DNA of 6,057 bases from Cryomorphaceae bacterium (GCA_002685435.1 NYXD01000122.1:1-6057); one strand, 5' to 3'. Shown: positions 1 through 6,057, counted from the first letter of the stretch. Notes: generated from the letters alone by a model not told the origin. Program-made: numbers and translations.

Positions 1-45
1 GTACTGTAACTGCGATTACCGCTGCCCTCAACGGAAACTTAGCGC

Positions 46-85
46 AAAAAAAATCCCACGATCTGCTCGAGAGCAGATCGTGGGA
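46..85 (-). terminator. Rho-independent terminator of the LPP20-like gene
   Basis: On the minus strand this is a perfect inverted repeat: 15-base arms at 71-85 and 54-68 separated by only two bases (69-70), followed directly by eight T residues (46-53 read in reverse). It begins 37 bases past the stop codon of the lipoprotein gene at 123-677. In practice the apex (CTCGAG in the DNA) would open to a tetraloop, leaving a 14-bp stem. The plus-strand side after the hairpin has no T run, so it should terminate only minus-strand transcripts. Confidence 0.93.
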
Positions 86-122
86 CACTATAATTCTAGA
101 GTTGCTCAACGCATACGCGTAG

Positions 123-677
123 TTACCTACCGGCGCGTTCCATCTCTTTCTCGTAGGTCTCTTTGAACTTTTCATAGTTGTAATCAACCATGATCTTGTC
201 GTTTTTCGAAAGTGCTTTGTAGTAATTTTTAACGATTTTCTCGCCGTCCAATTCTATAGCGATGTAGTACTTAAATTTACCGCTTGATTGTACTTGTGTG
301 ACACGATCACAAACCACGACGGAACCATTTAAGCGCTCATTAATGATCGTACGCGAGTTTTCTTCAAAACGCTCCAACACTTCTTCAACGTTGTTGACTT
401 CCATGCTCTTCACATAGTTATCGGCCACCACTTTCATAGTACTATTGATCATGCCAGCAAGTTCTGTACGTGCATTACTCAACGCTTTTTTCTTAGCAAC
501 ATTCATGTCGGCGCTCTCACCGAAACTGTAGACACGGAACGTCTTTTTGTCACTTTTGAACTCTGAACAAGGCAGTACCTGTTCGATTTCACCTTTTGGT
601 ACTTTTGTTTTAGAACCACAGCTGGCTAATAAAAGTCCTGCGCTAACTAAAGCCACTAAGAGGATTCTCGCTTTCAT
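123..677 (-). CDS. LPP20-like lipoprotein
   Basis: Predicted 184-residue lipoprotein. The N-terminus has a short basic start, a hydrophobic stretch (residues 5-18) and a lipobox LASC, so Cys20 should be lipidated after signal peptidase II cleavage. Residues about 45-160 resemble the LPP20 lipoprotein family: a YSFGES strand, then a helix with alternating alanines (AKKKALSNARTELAG, about 61-75), a central acidic/basic helix, then a KYYIAIELDGEKI strand segment. The C-terminus is highly charged (ending YEKEMERAGR). LPP20-like proteins are outer-membrane or periplasmic lipoproteins of mostly unknown role, so no biochemical function is assigned. The residues after Cys20 (GSKTK) are basic, unlike the acidic surface-export signals known from some Bacteroidota, so a periplasm-facing location is my guess. 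It is set apart from the upstream cluster by 84 bases and has its own strong terminator, so it is probably monocistronic or a read-through tail gene. Confidence 0.85.
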   Translation of the reverse strand: MKARILLVALVSAGLLLASCGSKTKVPKGEIEQVLPCSEFKSDKKTFRVYSFGESADMNVAKKKALSNARTELAGMINSTMKVVADNYVKSMEVNNVEEVLERFEENSRTIINERLNGSVVVCDRVTQVQSSGKFKYYIAIELDGEKIVKNYYKALSKNDKIMVDYNYEKFKETYEKEMERAGR

Positions 678-711
678 AATTCACGGTTTTACTGTTAATT
701 AATATAGGTAG

Positions 712-748
712 GTTAAGGTACGGAGTCCTTATTTGAATTATTCCAAAA
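712..748 (-). promoter_or_regulatory. Candidate Bacteroidota-type promoter for the LPP20-like gene
   Basis: In the 84-base gap upstream of the lipoprotein start, the minus strand has TTTTGG (743-748) and, 22 bases later, TACCTTAAC (712-720), a loose match to the -33 TTTG / -7 TAnnTTTG pattern of Bacteroidota primary sigma factors. The -7 box has mismatches in its last bases. The location, about 35 bases before the ATG, is sensible. No terminator-like hairpin for the upstream cluster is visible in this gap, so read-through transcription is also possible. Confidence 0.25.
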
Positions 749-761
749 GGCGTGCCAAAAT

Positions 762-1247
762 CTACCACTTCCCTTTTTGGACCAATTTCTCACGTTCCGA
801 TTCAAAGAATTCCAATGCCCGTTCTACCTGTAAATCTATATTCTTAATGCGCATGGTCGAATGACAGATGGTGCGCTTGCGACCGTCGGATAGCTTCTTC
901 CATATGCGTTCTACGACTTCATCTTGCGCACGAAGCGCTTTGAGCACTTCGGGAACCGCAACACCGAGAGGATCTGGGTCTTCAAAAATTTCAAAAGCGA
1001 CCTTTTCTCCGGTCAGTAAGCCGAGATCAGCCATGTTTTTTTTACTAATCATCATGCAACGCATTCCAGGAATATGTGAGTTTAACCCGCACTGAATGTG
1101 CCCTTTTCCATTAATTTTTAATACAATCCGGGTACGGTGCTTTTGAGGAAAATCTGCAATAATAGCAGTTGAAATGCTCAATACGTTGTGCGGCATGTTG
1201 GGGAACATAGGTTCTATAAAGGCCGTACCGGTATAGAGTGATTTCAT
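762..1247 (-). CDS. DUF1905 / YdeI-OmpD-associated family protein
   Basis: Predicted 161-residue cytoplasmic protein with no signal peptide or membrane segment. The N-terminal half (about 4-92) matches the DUF1905 pattern: a strand, a basic KHRTRIVLKINGKGHIQCGL segment, then an ISKKNMADLGLLTGEKVAFEI segment like the usual 'lg...GD.V.v.le.D' of the family. The C-terminal half (about 94-153) resembles the YdeI/OmpD-associated helical domain: VPEVLKALRAQDEVVERIWKKLSDGRK followed by a basic helix, a short form of the 'vP.dl..aL......a...w..LS.s.rr' pattern. Both domains are widespread in Bacteroidota and have no firm biochemical function. The ATG lies one base after the peroxidase stop (TAAAATG), which suggests coupled translation as the last gene of the cluster. 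An eight-A homopolymer in the coding strand (1035-1042) is a possible slippage site, but the frame is intact. Confidence 0.75.
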   Translation of the reverse strand: MKSLYTGTAFIEPMFPNMPHNVLSISTAIIADFPQKHRTRIVLKINGKGHIQCGLNSHIPGMRCMMISKKNMADLGLLTGEKVAFEIFEDPDPLGVAVPEVLKALRAQDEVVERIWKKLSDGRKRTICHSTMRIKNIDLQVERALEFFESEREKLVQKGKW

Positions 1248-1248
1248 T

Positions 1249-2310
1249 TTACCAAGGATCTGTAAATGACGTATCCGTTAAAAACGCGGGGTCTGAAAAT
1301 GTCTTTAAGAAGTCTAATAATCCCTGTTTTTGTGCTACGGACCAATTCCGACCAATACCCACAGCTTTCATATTAGGATCAAGAGTAGGTGATGGATGAC
1401 CGCCCATTTCATAAAAATCAAGCACCTCAGCGAGCGTTTGAAAACGACCGTCGTGCATGTAGGGGTAACTGTATTCAACATTGCGTAACGACGGGACCTT
1501 GAACTTACCGCGGTCTGAAGGATCTCCGGTAACCGCCTCGCGTCCGGCGCCCACAGCATGCGCACTGTCTAATCCATTGTTTGTAAATTGAAGGAGTCCA
1601 TGTGCACCCATTTGGTACCCTGTGGTTGCTAAACCGTGACAATGGAAACAATCGCCTTGTTCGTTATTAAAAATATCAAAACCCAATTGTTCTGAAGGCG
1701 TAAAAGTGTATGTACCCTGAATATACTGATCGAGCTTGCTACCACCACTAACCAGAGTACGAACATACTGAGCCAGTGCTTTCGTGGTATTTTGTCTTGT
1801 TATGGGGTCGTCTGTTCCAAATGCGTCGGCAAATAGCTCAACATAGGCAGGATCCTGGGCCAATTTTGCAAGTACATCCGGCCATTGCGCATGCATCTCA
1901 ATAGGGTTAACGATAGGGTCTTGTACCTGATCTTCTAAACTGTTTTCGCGTCCATCCCAGAAAAAGAAATCTTGCCAGGCCATGTTCGAAAGCACCATGG
2001 CATTTACTGTTCCTACAACACCATCTATACCGGTAGAATATCGAGAAGGCTCTGCAAACCCGTGTTGTTGGCTGTGGCACGAACCACAGTTTTGCGTATT
2101 ATCACCTGAGAGCCTTGGGTCAAAGAACAAATGACGACCCAACTTGACGCCCTCTTCGGTGAGCGAATTATCCAGCGGTACATCCGGTGTTGGAAAATGG
2201 GAGGGGTATTCTAAAGCTAGAGGTGTAGGATTGTGCAACGGCTCTTCGGGCCCACAGCTCGCAGCTATGAACAACATGACCAATGGCACTAAAACTAACT
2301 TACTCTTCAT
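1249..2310 (-). CDS. Di-heme cytochrome c peroxidase family lipoprotein (CcpA/MauG/MbnH superfamily)
   Basis: Predicted 353-residue exported di-heme enzyme. A lipobox (IAASC) places the lipidated Cys at residue 19. Two c-type heme motifs are present: CGSCH at 75-79 and CFHCH at 221-225. Other family landmarks are LGRHLFFDPRLSGD (57-70), FFWDGR (116-121), NPIEM (135-139), FKVPSLRN (270-277) and PYMHDGR (283-289). In classical bacterial peroxidases the Met of that last motif (here Met285) ligates the high-potential heme. Such enzymes reduce H2O2 with electrons from small cytochromes or, in MauG and MbnH, oxidise tryptophans in a partner protein. Presence of the Met favours a peroxidase-like role, but sequence alone cannot decide. 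Its ATG overlaps the end of the rluD-like gene by 11 bases (2300-2310), implying coupled translation. No MbnP-like partner or cytochrome is seen nearby. Residues just after the Cys (GPEEP) are acidic, which could matter for sorting. Confidence 0.9.
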   Translation of the reverse strand: MKSKLVLVPLVMLFIAASCGPEEPLHNPTPLALEYPSHFPTPDVPLDNSLTEEGVKLGRHLFFDPRLSGDNTQNCGSCHSQQHGFAEPSRYSTGIDGVVGTVNAMVLSNMAWQDFFFWDGRENSLEDQVQDPIVNPIEMHAQWPDVLAKLAQDPAYVELFADAFGTDDPITRQNTTKALAQYVRTLVSGGSKLDQYIQGTYTFTPSEQLGFDIFNNEQGDCFHCHGLATTGYQMGAHGLLQFTNNGLDSAHAVGAGREAVTGDPSDRGKFKVPSLRNVEYSYPYMHDGRFQTLAEVLDFYEMGGHPSPTLDPNMKAVGIGRNWSVAQKQGLLDFLKTFSDPAFLTDTSFTDPW

Positions 2311-3364
2311 CTTCTCTATTTGGCTCTACCGAACTAGTGTAAGCATCGAATTTACGAATGACTTCCTGCATGTCCTCTGGTAAAACACTTTCATAGCGAT
2401 GTTGTTCGCCTGTTTTCGGATGCGTAAAGCCTAAACTCTTTGCGTGCAAGGCGTGACGGGGGCAAGCTTTAAAGCAATTCATAATGAACTGCTTGTATTT
2501 TGTAAACGTCGTTCCTTTCAAAATTTTATCTCCACCGTAGCGTTCATCGTTGAACAAAGGATGGCCTAAATATTTCATATGAACGCGAATCTGGTGGGTA
2601 CGCCCCGTCTCCAGTTTACAACTGACAACAGTTACATAGCCGAAGCGTTGGAGCACCTTATAATGCGTTACTGCATGTTTTCCTTCGCTTCCGTCTTCGA
2701 AAACTGCCATTTGTAATCGGTCGGATAAACTTCTACCGATGTGGCCTGTAATGGTTCCTTCATCTTCTTTGACATTGCCCCAAACGATCGCGATGTATTC
2801 GCGTTGTGTGGTACGGTCATAAAATTGCTTCGCAAGATGGCTCATCGCTAATTCTGAAGCGGCCACTACCATAACACCTGTGGTGTTTTTATCCAATCTG
2901 TGAACCAGACCAGGGCGCTGCTCACCGCTCGAACCTACAGGTAAATTTTCAGTCAAATATGCTAAAGCGTGAACCAAAGTTCCGGTGTAATTTCCATGAC
3001 CGGGATGACAAACTAAGCCCGCTTCTTTGTTTACGACAATAACGTGCTCATCACGGTACAACAGATCCAACGGGATGTTTTCTGGAACAATCTCTGTATC
3101 GCGCGGAGGATCTGCTAGTACTAATTCGACTGTATCCCCAGCTTTTACTTTGTAATTGCTTTTTACCGGTAAGCTGTTGACATGAATGGATCCTGCATCG
3201 GCGGCCTTTTGAATACGACTGCGGGAAGTGTCCTCTAGAAAATTGAAAAGAAATTTATCTACGCGCAGTGGATTCTGACCTTTATCGGCAGTGAAGCTGT
3301 GGTGGACATACAGTTCATCATTAGAAGTACTATCGTGCTGCTCGTCCATTAAATTTTGATCCAT
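2300..3364 (-). CDS. rluD: RluA/RluD-family 23S rRNA pseudouridine synthase
   Basis: Predicted 354-residue cytoplasmic enzyme that isomerises specific uridines of 23S rRNA to pseudouridine. Domains in order: an acidic N-terminal tail (1-30); an S4 RNA-binding domain (about 33-90, LRVDKFLFNFL...SRSRIQKAADAGSIHVNS...YKVKAGDTVEL); then the RluA catalytic domain (about 100-330). Motif II is complete, HRLDKNTTG at 155-163, with catalytic Asp158; the RTHQIRVH motif at 255-262 is also intact. Domain order and length fit RluD (target helix 69 in E. coli) better than the shorter S4-less RluA, though the exact site in this organism is inferred. The first ATG (3364) overlaps the upstream gene by 16 bases. 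A second in-frame ATG at 3349 forms a TAATG stop/start overlap and would give 349 residues. Neither has a Shine-Dalgarno sequence. The stop lies inside the start of the peroxidase gene. Confidence 0.94.
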   Translation of the reverse strand: MDQNLMDEQHDSTSNDELYVHHSFTADKGQNPLRVDKFLFNFLEDTSRSRIQKAADAGSIHVNSLPVKSNYKVKAGDTVELVLADPPRDTEIVPENIPLDLLYRDEHVIVVNKEAGLVCHPGHGNYTGTLVHALAYLTENLPVGSSGEQRPGLVHRLDKNTTGVMVVAASELAMSHLAKQFYDRTTQREYIAIVWGNVKEDEGTITGHIGRSLSDRLQMAVFEDGSEGKHAVTHYKVLQRFGYVTVVSCKLETGRTHQIRVHMKYLGHPLFNDERYGGDKILKGTTFTKYKQFIMNCFKACPRHALHAKSLGFTHPKTGEQHRYESVLPEDMQEVIRKFDAYTSSVEPNREDEE

Positions 3365-5166
3365 TTCGTATAGGTTAGAGCGCCGTTTTTAAGGGTGCGT
3401 ATGAGGTACATACCTTTTGGCAAAGGAGTGATGTCCAATTCTATTCTTTCTTCGCCGTTCGCAACCGACAGCACTTGTCCATTAAGGTTTTGTATGGCAA
3501 CTTCAAACTGGCCTGCCTTTTTTGACGCAACAGTTACCCAATGGCTTGATGGATTAGGATATATTTCAAATGTATCCATAGTGGGAGCTGTCACAGCCAT
3601 AGTAGCCGGAGTGTAACGAAAAAATGGTCGAAGTACTAAAGTACCAGGTTCTAAAGACGGATACCAATTAAAACCATCGCCATAATACCGCGGCATGGTG
3701 TTGGGCAACGCGCGTTCTTGATCGAGGCCTACATACATGGTGGTAACGGGAGAAACATCGACATAACCGATCCATACAGCTGGATAGTCGCTGATATCCA
3801 CTGCAGAGTCTAAAGCGAAATGAAAAATGTCATTCCGGTCCCAATGCACCGAATGTCGGTAGATCGAATCCGTCAAATATAAAAGTGCGCCAGGTGCAGA
3901 GCCAGAATCGGCAGGCGCCCAAACGGCCAATCTAAAGGTATATACTGAATCCTCGAACCACGCGAAATTCATAGAAACGCCTTTCAATGAATCGTTTAAT
4001 CCTAGGCCGCCTGTTTTGAATTTTTGAGCAACGCGCGATCCCGAAACATTCTCAATCCCATACGCGCGCTCGGCTGTACCGTCGTCAAGAGCAAGGTAAT
4101 TGTCTAATTGTAGCGTTCCGTGCACCGTATCGTTTTGTCGGGTCCCTGCTGCAGAACCGTCAAACCAAACCTTCGTTGTGACCTTTGTAGGACCACCTAA
4201 CGTACCTAAGGCACCGACCGGAACGGCAACGTCAAACGTTAAGTCTTGATCGTGCTGTGTCGTCGTGATTACAGGAACAGCAGTTTGCTGTTGAATGAGT
4301 ATCCCATTTTCTTCCCATCGGTATTGTCCTAGGTTTAAACTCCAACCTCCTGAAGGCACAGTTCCTAATCTGCGGTAGGTGAAAGTGAGGTTGTTAGGGC
4401 GGTTGGCTAAGGTATTGCTCATACTGAGCCACCACGGCCAAGATGCGTAGGGTCCATTGCCCAAAATGAGCGGATGGGGCCGAGCAAAAGCAGGTTCAGT
4501 CACAACGGAATCGCCCGGGTTTCTGTCTTTATCTAACTGCACGTAATCTACATTCCATACATCATAAGCTCCGCCGCGTGCACCGTAGGTGGCTAATCGG
4601 AAGCGGAAACCTTTCTTTAAAAATTGGCTTCCCGTCACTGGGATCATTGCCGTTTTAAAGGCATCTGCATTACTCGTTCCTTTTTCACCCCAAACCTGTG
4701 TCCAAGTCGAATCTACAGGCGAATAAAATAAAACAACCAAACTGTCTGAAGATGAGGGGGCCTCGCCTCTACCCGCGCGTTGGTATTGAAATGAAAGCCA
4801 AACATTCGTCGCACCCTGGAGATTGATGTAGTTTGAGCTTAATTGATCTGAAATACCATTTGTGGTTATGTTGCCCGGTTGATAGGGCTTTCCAAAGGCA
4901 TTGCATCCGTCAAAAGTCGCTACACCAATAGAGTTTTGAAACAGTGGCATGGCATCATTGATCCAAACGTCTTGATCACTCCACAATTCCTGCGTAGGTC
5001 GATCGGAACCGTAACTAAAGTCATCAACGAAAGGGGGATTGAGTGTATCTGTTGTTTCCGTAGTGAAATGTGCCGTTGCTCCTCCGCTCAAAGGACGCGT
5101 TTGCTCAACTACTTGCGCTTGCGCAAAACTAAATGCACCTAAAAAAACAAACAGATAAAATCGCAT
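3349..5166 (-). CDS. Secreted T9SS type A sorting-domain protein with MAM/jelly-roll-like N-terminal region
   Basis: Predicted 605-residue exported protein of unknown function. A Sec signal peptide (hydrophobic 3-14, likely cut after Ala17 in FAQAQ) opens it. Residues about 45-212 look like a MAM or concanavalin-like beta-sandwich: FVDDFSYGSDRP near the start, VWLSFQYQRAG with a following DSLVVLFYS strand, and KKGFRFRLATYG...YDVWNVDYVQLD at the end. The middle (about 230-515) is strand-rich, without Cys pairs or catalytic motifs I recognise. The last 77 residues (529-605) are a typical type A T9SS sorting domain: FEIYPNPS, VTV, VAIQNLNGQVL, LDITPLPKGMYLIR and the basic end KWIKI. The protein should therefore cross the outer membrane by T9SS and be surface-attached or released. 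It starts two bases after the PASTA stop and its own stop overlaps rluD. Adhesin or surface-layer roles are possible but not shown. Confidence 0.88.
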   Translation of the reverse strand: MRFYLFVFLGAFSFAQAQVVEQTRPLSGGATAHFTTETTDTLNPPFVDDFSYGSDRPTQELWSDQDVWINDAMPLFQNSIGVATFDGCNAFGKPYQPGNITTNGISDQLSSNYINLQGATNVWLSFQYQRAGRGEAPSSSDSLVVLFYSPVDSTWTQVWGEKGTSNADAFKTAMIPVTGSQFLKKGFRFRLATYGARGGAYDVWNVDYVQLDKDRNPGDSVVTEPAFARPHPLILGNGPYASWPWWLSMSNTLANRPNNLTFTYRRLGTVPSGGWSLNLGQYRWEENGILIQQQTAVPVITTTQHDQDLTFDVAVPVGALGTLGGPTKVTTKVWFDGSAAGTRQNDTVHGTLQLDNYLALDDGTAERAYGIENVSGSRVAQKFKTGGLGLNDSLKGVSMNFAWFEDSVYTFRLAVWAPADSGSAPGALLYLTDSIYRHSVHWDRNDIFHFALDSAVDISDYPAVWIGYVDVSPVTTMYVGLDQERALPNTMPRYYGDGFNWYPSLEPGTLVLRPFFRYTPATMAVTAPTMDTFEIYPNPSSHWVTVASKKAGQFEVAIQNLNGQVLSVANGEERIELDITPLPKGMYLIRTLKNGALTYTKWIKI

Positions 5167-5168
5167 AG

Positions 5169-5990
5169 TTATTGGGGTAAGGAATCTAAAGGTGTTGCTT
5201 CAGGCACGTCGGCATCAGAACGCTCTTCAGTCAGCCATAAATCGACTGAACTGCCCACGGGAACCTCAGCATCCATCTGAAATTCTGGAAACTGTCGCAA
5301 TACAAACGCAGAAGAAGTATCGTTTATTTCACCATCTATTATGGTTGCCCCTAAATTCAAGCTGTAGGTCATAAGCGTTTGCTGTGCTTGGACATATGTC
5401 AGTCCTTTTAAATCCGGTAAAAACGCATTTCGATCGCTTTCGCCTCCACTCACATGTAAGACAAAATGACTCCCTGTTTGGTAAGGCGTTTGCTCTTCTG
5501 CAAGAACACCTTTTTCATCAATCACTTTCAAAACAAGGTCGTGGCTGAGGTCCGGAATGAGCACAAGACTATCTACAAAAAAACCTTTGTCCTCAAACTT
5601 ACTTAATACATAGCTAAGCAGCTGGTCCTTGTAATTTGGCAAAGGATATTTTGGTAATGAAGACGGATTTGTGCTCAAAAAAAGTGTACGCCCCAACTTT
5701 ACTTCTGAATAAGCCTTTGGAAAAACTTCCACTACCGCTCCTTCTTTTACACCGGGAACATAGTGCGTTGAATCGATCACTTCATAAGACAATCCTGCGG
5801 ACTCCAGTGCTTCTAACGCTTCTGATAATTCCAGCAGTCGTATGTCCGGGACGACCACTGTTTTTGAATGTTGCGTTGTACTGTGCATCCACCACAACAC
5901 TCCCGCAACGACCAACAGCACTCCCAAAACAGAGAAGAGCGCTGTTCTTAAAAAGGTTTTGCTAAAAAGAAAAAGTATCCACTGCTTCAT
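5169..5990 (-). CDS. Membrane-anchored PASTA-domain protein
   Basis: Predicted 273-residue protein with a short basic cytoplasmic N-terminus, one transmembrane helix (about 14-34, TALFSVLGVLLVVAGVLWW) and an extracytoplasmic part of three PASTA-like repeats: 45-107 (starts VVVPDIRLLELSEALEALESAGL), a degenerate one at about 118-181, and 190-254 (FLPDLKGLTYVQAQQTL ... VPVGSSVDLWLTEE). The tail (255-273) is acidic and proline-rich. PASTA domains elsewhere bind peptidoglycan or muropeptides, typically as sensors of Ser/Thr kinases or on PBPs; here no kinase or transpeptidase domain is attached, so a wall-binding or structural role is inferred. I start it at 5990 rather than at the in-frame ATG 6038, because residues before 5990 (MQLCFRFRDDKKYLYL) are not membrane-protein-like, the upstream start nearly reaches the divergent gene, and a promoter-like element sits between them. 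It is the first gene of the tight cluster. Confidence 0.9.
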   Translation of the reverse strand: MKQWILFLFSKTFLRTALFSVLGVLLVVAGVLWWMHSTTQHSKTVVVPDIRLLELSEALEALESAGLSYEVIDSTHYVPGVKEGAVVEVFPKAYSEVKLGRTLFLSTNPSSLPKYPLPNYKDQLLSYVLSKFEDKGFFVDSLVLIPDLSHDLVLKVIDEKGVLAEEQTPYQTGSHFVLHVSGGESDRNAFLPDLKGLTYVQAQQTLMTYSLNLGATIIDGEINDTSSAFVLRQFPEFQMDAEVPVGSSVDLWLTEERSDADVPEATPLDSLPQ

Positions 5991-5993
5991 GAG

Positions 5994-6026
5994 GTAAAGA
6001 TACTTTTTATCATCCCGGAATCGAAA
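5994..6026 (-). promoter_or_regulatory. Candidate promoter of the PASTA-rluD cluster
   Basis: On the minus strand TTTC (6023-6026) is followed after 20 bases by TATCTTTAC (5994-6002), close to the Bacteroidota -33 TTTG / -7 TAnnTTTG consensus and spacing. The -7 box ends only three bases before the ATG at 5990, so the transcript would be leaderless or nearly so if this box is used. A true transcription start has not been seen; the call rests on pattern and position only. Confidence 0.35.
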
Positions 6027-6038
6027 GCAGAGTTGCAT

Positions 6039-6047
6039 TACATTTAC
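6039..6047 (+). promoter_or_regulatory. Candidate -7 box for the divergent gene
   Basis: TACATTTAC on the plus strand matches TAnnTTTR and lies five bases before the ATG at 6052. It shares the TAnnTTTAC form with the minus-strand box at 5994-6002. No good -33 TTTG is seen at the right distance, so this is weak. Confidence 0.2.
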
Positions 6048-6051
6048 AACT

Positions 6052-6057
6052 ATGGAA
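6052..6057 (+). CDS. Possible start of a divergent gene (cut by window edge)
   Basis: The window ends with ATG GAA on the plus strand, 61 bases from the PASTA start and just behind a -7-like box. Only two codons (Met-Glu) are visible, so the product cannot be identified. From memory, flavobacterial PASTA/rluD pairs often sit next to a divergent D-alanine--D-alanine ligase gene, which is the guess to test; nothing in these six bases proves it. Confidence 0.3.

Noticed and set aside
3..120. Open plus-strand frame at the left edge (TVTAITAALNGNLAQ... to a TAG at 118-120) that could be a gene tail
   Set aside because: It would translate straight through the perfect terminator hairpin, no start is visible, and 39 codons are too few to judge. 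The first half alone looks protein-like, so sequence to the left would settle it.
739..763. CCAAAA direct repeat with GGC/GCC between the copies as a terminator for the five-gene cluster
   Set aside because: The possible stem is three base pairs with a two-base loop and there is no T run after it.
1035..1042. Eight-A run in the YdeI-type coding strand as a programmed frameshift site
   Set aside because: The zero frame continues to a complete, family-like C-terminus, and no downstream hairpin is apparent.
868..1095. Plus-strand 75-codon frame, Ser/Arg-rich
   Set aside because: Antisense shadow of the YdeI-type gene.
1368..1565. Minus-strand 65-codon frame inside the peroxidase gene
   Set aside because: Overlaps the conserved FKVPSLRN/PYMHDGR coding region in another frame and resembles nothing known.
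4879..5142. Plus-strand 87-codon open frame
   Set aside because: Antisense to the signal peptide and MAM-like region of the T9SS protein; no recognisable motif.
5636..5965. Plus-strand 109-codon open frame, leucine- and proline-rich
   Set aside because: It lies wholly antisense to the PASTA gene, whose domains are clear; its composition is what the complement of that coding sequence would give.
5991..6038. Longer N-terminus of the PASTA protein from the ATG at 6038
   Set aside because: The extra 16 residues are charged and lack a helix continuation, and they run over the best promoter-like element; the ATG at 5990 gives a normal single-pass topology.

Overview
The window looks like an ordinary chromosomal piece of a member of the Bacteroidota, probably Flavobacteriales or a close relative. 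The evidence is a secreted protein with a C-terminal type IX secretion (T9SS type A) sorting domain, the near absence of Shine-Dalgarno sequences, TAnnTTTR-like -7 boxes in front of the transcription units, and a PASTA protein next to an RluA/RluD-type pseudouridine synthase, a neighbourhood I recall from flavobacterial genomes. I cannot name a species.

Layout, right to left, because every complete gene is on the minus strand. At the right edge is a 61-base divergent intergenic region (5991-6051), with a plus-strand gene apparently starting at 6052 and cut after two codons. From 5990 down to 762 runs a very tight five-gene cluster: a membrane-anchored triple-PASTA protein, a T9SS-secreted MAM/jelly-roll-like protein, an RluD-family 23S rRNA pseudouridine synthase, a di-heme cytochrome c peroxidase lipoprotein, and a DUF1905/YdeI-family protein. 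Junctions are +2 bases, a 16-base (or 1-base) overlap, an 11-base overlap and +1 base, so a single polycistronic mRNA with translational coupling is likely. An 84-base gap (678-761) with a weak candidate promoter separates this cluster from an LPP20-like lipoprotein gene (123-677). That gene ends in a very strong rho-independent terminator with a perfect 15-bp stem (46-85). Bases 1-45 hold nothing I can assign.

Functionally the cluster mixes envelope proteins (PASTA, T9SS cargo, periplasmic or surface peroxidase) with a ribosome-maturation enzyme. The core PASTA-rluD pairing looks conserved housekeeping, while the T9SS protein, the peroxidase and the YdeI-type gene look like lineage-specific members held by tight packing rather than parts of one pathway. 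I found no CRISPR array, transposon, tRNA, rRNA, riboswitch or recognisable defence system, and no convincing new system. The points most worth a second look are the kinase-less PASTA protein, the uncharacterised secreted protein between it and rluD, the orphan di-heme peroxidase, and the start-codon ambiguity of rluD.
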